Shown: positions 1 to 9,406 of the stretch, piece after piece
Position numbering within the stretch: position 1 is the stretch's first letter
How the letters are laid out: the number at the start of each line of letters is the position of its first letter
Source: Alphaproteobacteria bacterium
Lineage (GTDB): Bacteria; Pseudomonadota; Alphaproteobacteria; UBA6615
Direction of reading: 5' to 3'
Assembly: GCA_021774445.1 (NCBI GenBank)
Contig: JAJFJA010000019.1
Span: 177,629-241,628 of the forward strand
DNA length: 64,000 nucleotides
Translations under genes and position numbers: made by a program
The notes under the pieces: generated by a model
Database searches by the model: none
The model's input: the letters and a program-made list of their open reading frames with translations, nothing else
What the model was told of the DNA's origin: nothing

Positions 1-1
1 A

Positions 2-112
2 GGAGATATACTGAAATATCTATCCCGTATTCGCATGATCGTATTCTTTCCGGACCCTGTTTTGTTCAATACTCGTCTGTTATATACGTTGGCACGGAAG
101 AGTCTTCGCCAA
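2..112 (+). other. possible 3' end of a gene cut by the left edge
   Basis: Frame 2 is open from the first base to a TAA at 110-112 and would encode about 36 residues with a plausible protein-like tail (hydrophobic stretch, then Arg/Lys-rich residues). Frame 1 is also open, to a TAG at 121-123, so the call is not unique. The stretch is clearly more AT-rich than the genes to its right. It may be a gene end or simply intergenic DNA. The rest of 113-285 shows no supportable gene; a short inverted repeat (GGGAT / ATCCC, 123-142) follows. Confidence 0.2.
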
Positions 113-285
113 TAAATGGGTAGGGATTACCGATAGGATCCCGCTGCCTGCCTTGCCGCGCGATAGTCAGTGCTTATCAGTACCGAGCTGGCCGGCGGCG
201 CGAAAAACGGTGTCTTTGCCAGCGGCGCAGCGGCAGCCGCCAACCTTGGGTGGCCGCGCTGATATGCCTCAGCCGATCGGTGCGC

Positions 286-1512
286 TCACACACCGAGGCC
301 CGGATCGATGTCCGACCAAGTGCCGTCGGCAAGGACATCCTTGAGGCGGCCCACCGCGTCCCAGATATCGACGTGGCGCAGGGTTAGGGGGCCAAGGCCA
401 AATCGGATGCTATCAGGCGCCCGGTGAGAGCAAATAACGCCATGCTGGGCCAGGGCCTCGACCAAAGCCGCGCCGCCGGCGTGAGAGATACTGATATGTC
501 CGCCGCGGCGGGCGTGGCCATGGGGTGAGGCAAGGTTCACATCGGGGCAGCGCTGGCCGAGCAGGTCCACCATGAGGCGGCTGAGGCTGGCATGTTTGTC
601 GTATACCGCTTGTGGGGCGACCGTTGACCAGATGTCCAGCGCGGTCTCTAGGACGGCATTGGCGAGCACCGGTGGGGTGCCGCAAAGTTGGCGCCTAATA
701 TCCGGTGCCGGGGTGTATTCGGTGGCAAAATCGAACTGGGCAGCGTGGCCCATCCAGCCGGATAAGACCGGCTGTACGGCCCTCTGGTGGCGCTGGGCGA
801 CGTAGAGGAAGGCTGGGGCTCCAGGGCCTCCGCAGAGGTATTTGTACGTGCAGCCGACCGCAAAATCGGCGCCAGCGGCATTTAAGTCGACGGGAATTAC
901 CCCGGCCGCGTGGGACAAGTCCCACAGAGCCAGCGCGCCGGCTTGATGGGCGGCCGCGGTCAGCCGCGCCATGTCATGGCGACGGCTGGTCCGGTAGTCG
1001 ACCAAGCTCATAGACAGGATCGCCGTGTCCTCTTTCAGATGATCAGCGGGATCGTCATCCTCGGGCACCAGATGAAGCTCACAGTCGTGGCCGAGGAAAT
1101 CACGCAGGCCTTGAGCGACATAGAGGTCGGTGGGGAAGTTGCCGGCCTCGGACAGGATGACGGGCCGCCCGTGACGCAATTTCAGGGCGGCCGCGAGAAG
1201 CTTGAACAAATTGACCGAGGTACTGTCGCATACCAGTACCTCGCCGGCGGCAGCGCCGATCAGGGGTGCAATTCGATCGCCATGACGGGTCGGCGCGGAG
1301 AGCCACTCGCCAGTCGACCAGCTGCGGCGGCGGTCGTGGCTCCAACCCTGCCGCATAACCTGCAAAAGCCGCTCAGGCGCTGCTTTGGGCATAGCCCCGA
1401 CGGAGTTGGCGTCGAGGTAGATCCGATCCCCCTCGGGCTGGTGAAAAAGGTCCCGCAGCGCCGCGAGTGGATCAGCGCGATCCAGCGCCTCGCATTGTTG
1501 ATATGTAATCAT
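286..1512 (-). CDS. kynU: kynureninase
   Basis: PLP enzyme that cleaves L-kynurenine to anthranilate and L-alanine (3-hydroxykynurenine to 3-hydroxyanthranilate) in cytosolic tryptophan catabolism. The 408-residue length fits the family. Family marks are the early YLDANSVG segment (32-39), the NFPTDLY stretch (125-131), WDLSHAAG (197-204) and the PLP-lysine region CTYKYLCGG with Lys at about 224. The reading frame continues upstream to 1608, but ATG at 1512 is preceded by GAAGGTGG at normal spacing and begins right at the conserved region, so it is preferred. No kynA or kynB gene is visible nearby, so this copy stands apart from the rest of the kynurenine pathway. It is divergent from hyuA. 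Confidence 0.9.
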   Translation of the reverse strand: MITYQQCEALDRADPLAALRDLFHQPEGDRIYLDANSVGAMPKAAPERLLQVMRQGWSHDRRRSWSTGEWLSAPTRHGDRIAPLIGAAAGEVLVCDSTSVNLFKLLAAALKLRHGRPVILSEAGNFPTDLYVAQGLRDFLGHDCELHLVPEDDDPADHLKEDTAILSMSLVDYRTSRRHDMARLTAAAHQAGALALWDLSHAAGVIPVDLNAAGADFAVGCTYKYLCGGPGAPAFLYVAQRHQRAVQPVLSGWMGHAAQFDFATEYTPAPDIRRQLCGTPPVLANAVLETALDIWSTVAPQAVYDKHASLSRLMVDLLGQRCPDVNLASPHGHARRGGHISISHAGGAALVEALAQHGVICSHRAPDSIRFGLGPLTLRHVDIWDAVGRLKDVLADGTWSDIDPGLGV

Positions 1513-1557
1513 TACGCCACCTTCGTGGCCGGCAAGGGCCAGCCTGACTTGGTCAAT

Positions 1558-1591
1558 GCTATAGGCAATATTATTTGCAATGTCATATAAT
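1558..1591. promoter_or_regulatory. overlapping divergent promoters of kynU and hyuA
   Basis: On the minus strand ATGACA (1581-1586) and TATAGC (1558-1563) are 17 bp apart, a good sigma70-type promoter about 45 bases before the kynU start. On the plus strand a perfect TATAAT lies at 1586-1591, about 87 bases before hyuA, with a poor -35 region. The two GCAAT copies in the AT-rich spacer (1565-1569 and 1577-1581) could be regulator half-sites; that is inference. Confidence 0.5.
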
Positions 1592-1677
1592 ATCGCTCGC
1601 GTCTTCAAGCCCGACGGTGGCGAGGGTCAGCGTACCCAGGCTGGAGTCGCCGGCGCACCCGGCAGGAGACGAACCGG

Positions 1678-3795
1678 ATGAATGTTACGACCAAACCCGC
1701 TCGGCAGGGGCGCCTTGCGGTTGATATCGGCGGGACGTTTACCGATGTCGCCCTGGAATTCGCGGAGGCATCCGGGACTGCCCGGGTGACGGCGAAAGTC
1801 CTAACCACCCCGAGGTCACCGGAAGAAGGCGTGATGCGCGGCGTTGCAGAAGCGCTTCAACAAGCCGGTCTAACGGCGGCGGACATTGGGGTCATCATTC
1901 ATGGAACGACCCTGGCAACCAATGCCCTGATCGAACGTAAGGGTGCAAAAACAGCCTTCATTACCACCGAGGGCTTCAGAGATGTGCTCGAGACCGGCTA
2001 TGAGAAACGGTTCGAGCACTATGATGTGAATATCGACAAACCAACACCTTTGGTGGCGCGTCCACACCGGTTCCCAGTACCGGAGCGCATGAGCGCCCGC
2101 GGCGAGGTGCTGCTGCCGCTTGATGAAGATGCCGTTCGTGGATTGGTCCCGGTGTTAGAGGGACAAGAGATCGCCAGTGTGGCCGTGGGCTACCTGCACA
2201 GCTATGTGGATGACCGCCACGAGCGCCGGACCCGAGATATTCTCACGGCCGCCATGCCTAATCTTAGCATTACTCTTTCCGCCGAGGTGGGGCCGGAAAT
2301 CCGTGAATATGAGCGGTTCTCGACGGCGTGCGCCAACGCCTATGTACAACCCCTGATGAGCCGGTATCTGCGGCGGCTCGCCGAGCTGCTCGCCGCCGAG
2401 GGCCTGGCTTGTCCACTGTTCCTCATGATGTCCGGCGGCGGGTTGACGACCTTGGACACGGCGACACGCTTCCCGATCCGGCTGGTGGAGTCCGGCCCGG
2501 CGGGCGGCGCCATCCTGGCCAGTCACGTGGCTGCCCAAGGCGGTTTCTCGGAAGTGGTGGCGTTCGACATGGGCGGCACGACGGCGAAACTTTGTCTGAT
2601 CACCGACAGCACACCGGAGAAATCGCGACGATTCGAGGTCGCACGGATGTATCGCGACCTTAAAGGCAGTGGGCTGCCGCTGCGCATTCCGGTAATCGAG
2701 ATGGTGGAAATCGGTGCCGGGGGCGGTTCTATCGCCAGGGTGGACGCCATGCGGCGGATCGCGGTCGGTCCGGATAGCGCCGGTTCCGAGCCCGGACCGG
2801 CGTGTTACAAACGCGGCGGCAAAACGGCCACGGTAACCGACGCCAATCTGGTGTTGGGCAAGATCCACGCCGATCGGTTCGCCGGCGGGCAGATCGCACT
2901 CGATCCCGGTCTCGCGGCGGCTGCCTTGCGAGACAATGTGGGGGTGCCGCTGGGCTTGGAGGGAATATGGGCCGCCGCCGGGATCGTGGAGATCGTCGAG
3001 GAGAATATGGCCAATGCGGCTCGTGTCCATGCCATCGAACGCGGCAAGGTTATCAGCCGGCACACGATGATCGCCTTCGGCGGCGGCGCGCCGCTCCATG
3101 CCGGGCGGCTGGCGGACAAGCTGGGTATCGATAGGGTCGTGGTGCCCCTGGGCGCCGGCGTCGGTTCGGCGATCGGCTTCTTGCGGGCGCCGATTTCCTA
3201 CGAAGTCGTGCGCAGCCGCCACATCCTGCTAGACGATTTGAAGGTTGAGACGGCGAACGCGTTGCTGGCCGAGATGAGGGAAGCGGCGGAGGCGGTTGTC
3301 AGGCCCGGCGCGCCAGGTGCGGCGCTCGAAGAGGCACGATCGGTGGAAATGCGCTATGTGGGGCAGGGTCATGAGCTGCCAATCCCGTTGCCTGCGGGTG
3401 CCCTGACGCCCTCCGACATGGCCGGGCTGAAGGGCCAGTATGAGGCGCGCTATGCGGAACAATATGGGCTGAGCGTGCCGGACATGCCCGTTGAGATCCT
3501 GACTTGGTCGACGACGCTGAGCACGCCTCAGCAGCTTCACCAAGGTGGACCGCCCTCCCCGGCCGTGCCGGCCGCGTCCACGCCCGACCCGAGTGGCTGG
3601 CGCGACCTGTTCGATACCCAAGCGGGCGGGATGGTACGAACCGCCGTCTTTTGGCGACCAGACCTGCCGCTCGGCGCGGTCCTGCGGGGGCCCGCCGTCA
3701 TCATGGAAAATGAGACGGCAACGGTGGTTCCAGCGACTTTCGACGCGGCGATCGACGGGTCGGGGACGATCATTTTGGAAAGGCGTGAACGATGA
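1678..3795 (+). CDS. hyuA: hydantoinase/oxoprolinase family protein, subunit A
   Basis: ATP-dependent amide-ring hydrolase subunit of the HyuA / N-methylhydantoinase A / 5-oxoprolinase family; acetone carboxylase beta is a relative, so the substrate cannot be read from sequence. The 705 residues hold the N-terminal actin-like phosphate loop (AVDIGGTFTDVALE, 14-27), a second ATPase glycine motif (FDMGGTTAK, about 297-305), an EIGAGGGSIA segment and the long C-terminal hydantoinase A region. The ATG is preceded by GGCAGGAGAC, an acceptable ribosome binding site. It overlaps hyuB by four bases (ATGA), so the two are translationally coupled and should form the usual A/B complex. Function at family level is sure, exact reaction is not. 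Confidence 0.88.
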   Translation: MNVTTKPARQGRLAVDIGGTFTDVALEFAEASGTARVTAKVLTTPRSPEEGVMRGVAEALQQAGLTAADIGVIIHGTTLATNALIERKGAKTAFITTEGFRDVLETGYEKRFEHYDVNIDKPTPLVARPHRFPVPERMSARGEVLLPLDEDAVRGLVPVLEGQEIASVAVGYLHSYVDDRHERRTRDILTAAMPNLSITLSAEVGPEIREYERFSTACANAYVQPLMSRYLRRLAELLAAEGLACPLFLMMSGGGLTTLDTATRFPIRLVESGPAGGAILASHVAAQGGFSEVVAFDMGGTTAKLCLITDSTPEKSRRFEVARMYRDLKGSGLPLRIPVIEMVEIGAGGGSIARVDAMRRIAVGPDSAGSEPGPACYKRGGKTATVTDANLVLGKIHADRFAGGQIALDPGLAAAALRDNVGVPLGLEGIWAAAGIVEIVEENMANAARVHAIERGKVISRHTMIAFGGGAPLHAGRLADKLGIDRVVVPLGAGVGSAIGFLRAPISYEVVRSRHILLDDLKVETANALLAEMREAAEAVVRPGAPGAALEEARSVEMRYVGQGHELPIPLPAGALTPSDMAGLKGQYEARYAEQYGLSVPDMPVEILTWSTTLSTPQQLHQGGPPSPAVPAASTPDPSGWRDLFDTQAGGMVRTAVFWRPDLPLGAVLRGPAVIMENETATVVPATFDAAIDGSGTIILERRER

Positions 3796-5519
3796 CGGCG
3801 GCTGATGCCAAACCGAACGCGTTGGCTGAGATTCAGCGCCAGGTGATGTGGAACCGCCTGATCGCCGTGGTGGAGGAACAGGCGCAGGTGCTGTTGCGCA
3901 CCGCGTTCGGGGCGGTGACGCGCGAAGCCGGGGATCTCTCGGCAGGGGTTTATGACTTGCAGGGCCGGATGCTGGCGCAAGCGGTGACCGGCACGCCGGG
4001 TCATGTGAATACGATGGCGATGGCGGCCGCGCATTTCCTGACCCGCTTTCCGATCGAGACGATGCAGCCCGGCGACGTTTTCGCCACTAACGATCCGTGG
4101 ATGGGAACTGGGCATCTGTTCGACTTCGTGGTGCTGACCCCGGCTTTCCGTAATGGTCGGCCGGTCGCCCTATTCGCCTCGACCTGCCACCTCATCGATG
4201 TCGGCGGCGTCGGGTTCAGCGCGGATGCCACATCGGTGTTCGAGGAAGGCATCTGCGTGCCGCATATGAAGCTGATGGATGGCGGGCACCCCAACGAGGT
4301 GCTGTTCGAGATCCTGGCAACCAATGTGCGCAATCCAGTAGAGGTGCGCGGCGACATTATGTCCCTCGTCGCCTGTAACGAGGCCGGGTGTATCCGGCTG
4401 GTCGAAATGATGAACGAGTTTGCGCTGAGCAATCTGGATGAGCTAGGCGGCTACATTCTGGAAAACTCGCGCACGGCGGCGCTCGCGGCTGTCGCCAAGA
4501 TCGACCCCGGCACCTATCGCCATAACATGACCCTGGACGGGTACGAAGAACCGGTGACCCTAATGGCGGCGGTGACGATCGGACCGGATGGCGCGCATGT
4601 CGATTATGACGGCTCCTCGGCGATGTCGCGCTACGGCATCAATTCGCCGATCTGCTATTCGGACGCCTATACGGGCTTCGGGCTCAAATGCATCATCGCG
4701 CCGGACGTGCCGAACAATGCCGGATCGCTGGCCGTGTTCACGACCAGCGCGCCCGAGGGCACGATCGTCAACCCGCCCCGGCCGGCCCCGGTCACCGCGC
4801 GGCATGTCATTGGGCAGATGCTGCCGGATCTGATTTTCGGCTGCTTGCACCAGGCGCTGCCGGACGGCGTGCCGGCGGAAGGGGCAGGCAGTATCTGGGT
4901 GCTCGCCATGGCCGGAGATTTCGACGATCGCAACGCGGGATTCAACGTCATGAGTGTCAGCGTCGGCGGGGTCGGCGCGCGGCCCCACAAGGATGGGCTG
5001 TCTTCAACCGCCTTTCCCAGCGGCGTCGGAGCGATCCCTGTCGAGGTCACAGAGGCCGCCTGCCCGCTGGTATTCTGGCGGCGCGAATTACTGCCCGATT
5101 CCGGGGGCCCGGGGCAGTTTCGCGGCGGGCTGGGCCAAATCGTGGAAATAGGCAATAGCGAGGCGCGCGATTTCACCCTGTCGGCCGCGACTTTCGACCG
5201 CCTGCGTTTTGCCGCCCGGGGCCGCGATGGGGGGGCTGAGGGGTCACTGGGCAGCGTCGCCCTCAAGAGTGGCCCTCAGTTCACTACCAAAAGCACCCAT
5301 ACAATCCCGGCAGGCGATCGGGTTGTGCTGGAAATCCCAGGCGCCGGTGGCTTTGGCGCCGCCGTGACGCGCGACCCCCAGCGCGTTGCCGCCGAGGTTG
5401 CCGAGGGGCTGGTGACGCGCGACGCCGCTCGTGACGCTTATGCCGTGGTATTGACCGCCGAAGGCGCCGTTGACGCCCTTGAGACAGATCAGTTGCGGGC
5501 TAGCCGCAGCTCGGGCTGA
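3792..5519 (+). CDS. hyuB: hydantoinase B/oxoprolinase family protein, subunit B
   Basis: Partner of HyuA in the hydantoin/oxoproline-hydrolysing complex. The 575-residue length is typical for stand-alone HyuB. The family hallmark NDPWMGTGHLFDFVV is at about residues 100-114, and the C-terminal part carries the glycine-rich SGGPGQFRGGLG segment found in the family. The start overlaps the hyuA stop (ATGA). The last 20 bases overlap the 3' end of the convergent protease gene, so the two transcripts must run into each other; no separate terminator is visible. Possible substrates are N-methylhydantoin, 5-oxoproline or a related cyclic amide or imide. Confidence 0.88.
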   Translation: MTAADAKPNALAEIQRQVMWNRLIAVVEEQAQVLLRTAFGAVTREAGDLSAGVYDLQGRMLAQAVTGTPGHVNTMAMAAAHFLTRFPIETMQPGDVFATNDPWMGTGHLFDFVVLTPAFRNGRPVALFASTCHLIDVGGVGFSADATSVFEEGICVPHMKLMDGGHPNEVLFEILATNVRNPVEVRGDIMSLVACNEAGCIRLVEMMNEFALSNLDELGGYILENSRTAALAAVAKIDPGTYRHNMTLDGYEEPVTLMAAVTIGPDGAHVDYDGSSAMSRYGINSPICYSDAYTGFGLKCIIAPDVPNNAGSLAVFTTSAPEGTIVNPPRPAPVTARHVIGQMLPDLIFGCLHQALPDGVPAEGAGSIWVLAMAGDFDDRNAGFNVMSVSVGGVGARPHKDGLSSTAFPSGVGAIPVEVTEAACPLVFWRRELLPDSGGPGQFRGGLGQIVEIGNSEARDFTLSAATFDRLRFAARGRDGGAEGSLGSVALKSGPQFTTKSTHTIPAGDRVVLEIPGAGGFGAAVTRDPQRVAAEVAEGLVTRDAARDAYAVVLTAEGAVDALETDQLRASRSSG

Positions 5520-6801
5520 ACTGGACCATTCCCCAACCGAAAACCTCATCCTTGCCAGGGCTGCCGAGGTCGCGGACATATTGGACGAGCGCGGTGCGCA
5601 GAGCCTCGCTGTTGGCGCTCGTTCCACTCGCCAGTTGCATCGCCGTGGCGGCGGTCAAGAAGGGCACCGCGAAGGAGGTGCCGCTTTGGACCTGCCCGCC
5701 GCCGGGAACAGCGGTCCACAATTGGACACCGGGTGCGGCGAAGTCGATATAATCGCCGTGATTGGCATGAGTATAGGGCTCAAGCCCCGGATCGAGGGCG
5801 GTCACGGCGATAACGTTCGGTAGAGCCGCCGGATAGGCTGGACTCGCCGTGGCGCCGCCATTACCGGCGGCGGCGGTGATCACCAAGCCATGACGCAGCG
5901 CCTGATCGACAGCCTTGCTGAGGATCGCATTCTCGCCCGTCTCGAGACTCAGGTTCAGCACATCGACCTGTTGGGACGCCATCCAGTCCAGCGCCTTCAG
6001 GAGGCCGAATAGATTACCCACCGTGCGGCCAGTTACGTCGCGTTCAAATATGCTGCCGGCGATCAAGGTGGCACCGGGGAGCAGACCGCCATAGCCGTCG
6101 GACTCCGGGTTGCCGACCAACAGAGCCGCGACGGCGGTCCCATGATCAGGCGCGGCCGGTACCAAATCATCGGCGAGAAAGGACTGATGGACGATGCTAC
6201 GGCCGACAAACGCCTCATGAGAGATATCGACCGGCGTGTCGATCATGCCAATGGTTATGCCGCGCCCACAAGTGCCGCGTACCGCGGGCCATCCGACGGA
6301 ACCAGCGGCGTCCCAGCCGTGGGTGCGTGCCGCCGGCGCGATATCAGTGTTGAGGTCGGAGGCGATACCTGGAAAGGCTGTGCGCAAGAGAGCAAGAGCG
6401 TCCCGGGCGTCGGCCGCGGCCGGGGTACGGAGCTTGACGACCTGCAGCTCCAGACTTGGCAACTCGGCCCGGTCGACTAGCGTGAAGCCCAGCGAACGGG
6501 CGCTGCGGAGGAATTTGGGATCAGTGCTCGCGGCAAGCACCCGATCGCTCTCGAAGCCGATGGTGACGCTGCTTTGATTGTTTTCGCCCCGATTGTTTCC
6601 GCTCTGCGGCGCGGCGGCGGCGGCGCCGGCAGGCTCGATTGGGGTGACCTCGATAGTGTTCTGGGTCCTGCCAATAACGTGGCCCTGGGAATCGTAGCGC
6701 AGTATAGATCCGGTGACTTTGCCGAAAGAAGTTTCAGCGAGCGTAAACGTGGCAAGGAGTGCGACGGCAAGGGTCAGTGGGGTGACAGTGAACTGCCTCA
6801 T
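5500..6801 (-). CDS. secreted S8 (subtilisin-like) serine protease
   Basis: A 433-residue exported endopeptidase. Residues 1-22 form a signal peptide ending near AET. A low-complexity linker follows (about 55-78), then a region that may act as an intramolecular chaperone, and the peptidase S8 domain from about 175. The triad is intact: Asp188 in GMIDTP, His220 in DHGTAVA and Ser376 in GTSFAVP; Asn314 in AAGNGG supplies the oxyanion hole. AGGAAGG precedes the ATG by about eight bases. The gene is monocistronic and convergent with hyuB. Such alphaproteobacterial subtilases are usually periplasmic or secreted; the target is unknown. Confidence 0.88.
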   Translation of the reverse strand: MRQFTVTPLTLAVALLATFTLAETSFGKVTGSILRYDSQGHVIGRTQNTIEVTPIEPAGAAAAAPQSGNNRGENNQSSVTIGFESDRVLAASTDPKFLRSARSLGFTLVDRAELPSLELQVVKLRTPAAADARDALALLRTAFPGIASDLNTDIAPAARTHGWDAAGSVGWPAVRGTCGRGITIGMIDTPVDISHEAFVGRSIVHQSFLADDLVPAAPDHGTAVAALLVGNPESDGYGGLLPGATLIAGSIFERDVTGRTVGNLFGLLKALDWMASQQVDVLNLSLETGENAILSKAVDQALRHGLVITAAAGNGGATASPAYPAALPNVIAVTALDPGLEPYTHANHGDYIDFAAPGVQLWTAVPGGGQVQSGTSFAVPFLTAATAMQLASGTSANSEALRTALVQYVRDLGSPGKDEVFGWGMVQFSPSCG

Positions 6802-7146
6802 TGCGCGAGCCTTCCTGGCGGCCTAGAGGTCGGGATCGACGACCAGGCCGCGGGTCTGCAATATTCGATGCAAATTGTCGCTTACCCATCGCTAACGAAA
6901 GGTAAAGCGGATCGCTCCAGCGCCCGTATTTCGGGCCGAAATCACGAAAGTTACCCGTGTTGACGACCTTTGACCGCCGGATCGATCCGGGCATCGGGTC
7001 CCGGTCTTTTCGTCAGCCGAGGAATGACCTCCCGCTCAGGGTCTACCAGTTTGACTGAATTTTGCTTTGACCATGGTTATTGAAGAGGCGAAAGTGCGCC
7101 TGCCCACTTGCAGAGCGTCTTCGATTGGGCGCCACCGGGAGGGGCC
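6802..7146. other. intergenic region between protease and oxidoreductase genes
   Basis: No gene is supported here. It should contain the divergent promoters of the two flanking genes. A perfect 14-bp palindrome CCGGATCGATCCGG lies at 6977-6990 and could be an operator. On the plus strand TTGACT (7051-7056) followed by TGGTTA after 17 bases is a weak promoter candidate for the downstream oxidoreductase. Confidence 0.35.
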
Positions 7147-8490
7147 ATGCCAATCACTCCATCGCTAGCCGATGACTTGGCGGAGCGCGCAGCGGACAAC
7201 AACCCGGTTCGCATCGGGTTAATTGGTGCCGGAGAAATGGGCACCGATATCATCACGCAGGTCGCCTTGATGAGCGGCATTACGGTGGCGGCCGTCGCGG
7301 CGCGGCGGGTCAAACTCGCCACCAAGGCGCTGGAAGTCGCGGAGCTGCCGGCAGAACTGGCGCAAATCTGCGACAGCCCGGCGGCCCTGGAACGGGCCAT
7401 CGAACAAGGCAAGATGGCCTTCTGCGAATCCGCGGAGATGGTTTGCCAATCCGGTCAGGTCGATGTCGTGATCGACGCCACCGGCAGGCCCAATGCCGGC
7501 GCTGAAATCGCCATGACGGCCATTGGAAATGGCAAACATATGGTGATGATGAATGTGGAGGCGGACGTTACGGTCGGACCGCTATTGAAGCGGGAAGCCG
7601 ATCGCGCCGGCGTCGTCTATACAATCGGTGCCGGGGACGAGCCGACGGCAACGATGGAGCTGATCAACTTTGTGCGGGCGCTGGGATACCCGGTGATCGC
7701 GGCGGGCAAGGGCAAGAACAACGCCTATGACATGAGCGCCACTCCGGACGATTGTCGCGAGGAGGCGGAGCGCCGAAACATGAACCCCCGTATGCTGGTG
7801 GAGTTCGTCGACGGATCAAAGACGATGATCGAGATGACGGCGATCGCCAATGCGACCGGGTTGGTGCCCGATATCGCCGGCATGCACGGGCCGCGGGCCG
7901 GGCTCGATGAACTTCATAAAGTGCTATGCCCACGGGAAGATGGCGGCATCCTGACGCAACGCGGCGTCGTCGACTATACGGTCGGCAAAGGCGTCGCGCC
8001 CGGCGTTTTCGTCGTGGCGGAGATGCGCCACCCCAGGCTGCGCGAGCGCATGAACGACCTGCATCTGGGTGAAGGCCCCTACTACACCTTCTACCGGCCG
8101 TACCACCTGACCAGTCTCGAGGTGCCGCTATCGGCGGCGGCGGCGGTGATTCATGGCCGCGGCCATATGCATCCGCTGGACCAGCCGGTCGCCGAAACGG
8201 CGGCGCGGGCAAAGAAGGATCTCGCACCCGGCACGGCGCTCGATGCTATCGGCGAGTATTGCTATCATGGGTGGGCAATGTCCCGTACCGAGGCCCAACA
8301 CGCCGGGGCGCTGCCCATGGGCTTGGCGCAGGGCGGCGTGACCATCGCGCCGATAAAGCGGGGCGACCTGCTGACCTATGCCAACTGCAAACCCGACGAG
8401 ACTCAAACGATCGTCAAATTGCGACGGCAATTGGACCGATCCCTGGGTGTTGCGGCCTGGCGGCCTGCAATCACCGAGCCGGCCGCTTAG
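7147..8490 (+). CDS. COG4091-type NAD(P)-dependent oxidoreductase with C-terminal SAF domain
   Basis: Predicted homoserine-dehydrogenase-like oxidoreductase. The Rossmann nucleotide motif IGLIGAGEMGTD starts at about residue 23, followed by a dehydrogenase core (VDVVIDATG, GKHMVMMNVEAD). The C-terminal ~90 residues match the SAF (antifreeze/FlgA-like) domain layout. The frame opens at a TTG at 7108, but ATG 7147 is preceded by GGGAGGGG and is preferred, giving 447 residues. It is three bases from the downstream methyltransferase, so they are co-transcribed. Relatives occur in pathways for short hydroxylated acids or sugars, but none has a reaction that can be assigned from sequence here. Confidence 0.8.
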   Translation: MPITPSLADDLAERAADNNPVRIGLIGAGEMGTDIITQVALMSGITVAAVAARRVKLATKALEVAELPAELAQICDSPAALERAIEQGKMAFCESAEMVCQSGQVDVVIDATGRPNAGAEIAMTAIGNGKHMVMMNVEADVTVGPLLKREADRAGVVYTIGAGDEPTATMELINFVRALGYPVIAAGKGKNNAYDMSATPDDCREEAERRNMNPRMLVEFVDGSKTMIEMTAIANATGLVPDIAGMHGPRAGLDELHKVLCPREDGGILTQRGVVDYTVGKGVAPGVFVVAEMRHPRLRERMNDLHLGEGPYYTFYRPYHLTSLEVPLSAAAAVIHGRGHMHPLDQPVAETAARAKKDLAPGTALDAIGEYCYHGWAMSRTEAQHAGALPMGLAQGGVTIAPIKRGDLLTYANCKPDETQTIVKLRRQLDRSLGVAAWRPAITEPAA

Positions 8491-8493
8491 CGC

Positions 8494-9339
8494 ATGGGCC
8501 TACCGCAAGCGCGCAAATGGTTCGCCGAGGATCTCAAATTCACCGTCCCGATTCACTCGGACAGTGTCGTTAACGCCTTCGGCAAGGTGCCGCGCGAGAA
8601 GTTCCTGGGGCCACCACCGTGGCTGCTGGTATATCCCGACGGGCCCGACGCGGAGATTGAGACGGACGATCCGCATCACCTGTACCACGACGTGCTGGTC
8701 GCGATCGACCGCAAGGCTGGTGTCAACAACGGTCAGCCCAAATTATGGGCGCGCCTGTACGATAAGCTGAAGATCAAGCCCGGGGAGAGTCTGCTGCATA
8801 TCGGTGCGGGGACGGGATACTACACGGCGGTTCTTGCCGAGATAACGGGTCCGGAAGGCCGAGTGACGGCGCTCGAGTTTGATGAACGATTCGCCGACCA
8901 GGCAAAGGCCAACCTAGTCGCGCGACCAAACGTCACCTTGATCCATGGCGATGGCTGCTTGTTCGACCCTGGCGCGGTCGACGTGATCATCGTCAACGCC
9001 GGGGTTACGCATCCGCAGACGATGTGGCTGGATGGGTTGACGATGGGCGGACGCTTGCTCGTGCCTTTAACCAATGAAGAGTGTTGGGGGCACTTCCTGT
9101 TGGTGACGAAACGGCCGGAAGGCTATTCGGCGGAATTCGTTTCACGGGTCGGCATTATACCTTGTGCCAGTCACCGAGACCGGACGGCGGCGGACAAGCT
9201 GGACCGAGTTTTTCGCGGCACCTCTTGGCAAAAGCTCTCGGGCATCCGCTCGCTCCGTCGTGACGGTGAGCCGGACGATAGCTGCGTCATGGCCGGACCG
9301 GGTTACTGGCTTTCGACGGCGGAGCCCCAATCCGGCTGA
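8494..9339 (+). CDS. protein-L-isoaspartate O-methyltransferase-like protein
   Basis: SAM-dependent class I methyltransferase of the PCMT family. The SAM motif LLHIGAGTGYYTAVLAE is at about residues 100-116, followed by an acidic loop (ALEFDERFA) and the GDG motif of PCMT proteins. At 281 residues it is longer than canonical PCMT (about 210-220); the N-terminal ~70 residues and the tail are extra. The start lies three bases after the stop of the SAF oxidoreductase, so translation is probably coupled. Whether it repairs isoaspartate or methylates a metabolite related to the neighbouring enzyme is open. Confidence 0.78.
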   Translation: MGLPQARKWFAEDLKFTVPIHSDSVVNAFGKVPREKFLGPPPWLLVYPDGPDAEIETDDPHHLYHDVLVAIDRKAGVNNGQPKLWARLYDKLKIKPGESLLHIGAGTGYYTAVLAEITGPEGRVTALEFDERFADQAKANLVARPNVTLIHGDGCLFDPGAVDVIIVNAGVTHPQTMWLDGLTMGGRLLVPLTNEECWGHFLLVTKRPEGYSAEFVSRVGIIPCASHRDRTAADKLDRVFRGTSWQKLSGIRSLRRDGEPDDSCVMAGPGYWLSTAEPQSG

Positions 9340-9406
9340 AATGACTTTCCCGCGGCGTGAGTGCGCTGATTATCCGATGCGCGACGGTGGTGTTTGCTGA
9401 GAGACG

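Noticed and set aside
2155..3222. A 355-codon minus-strand frame inside hyuA
   Set aside because: Low-complexity Arg/Gln/His composition; hyuA reads in the opposite strand with clear motifs.
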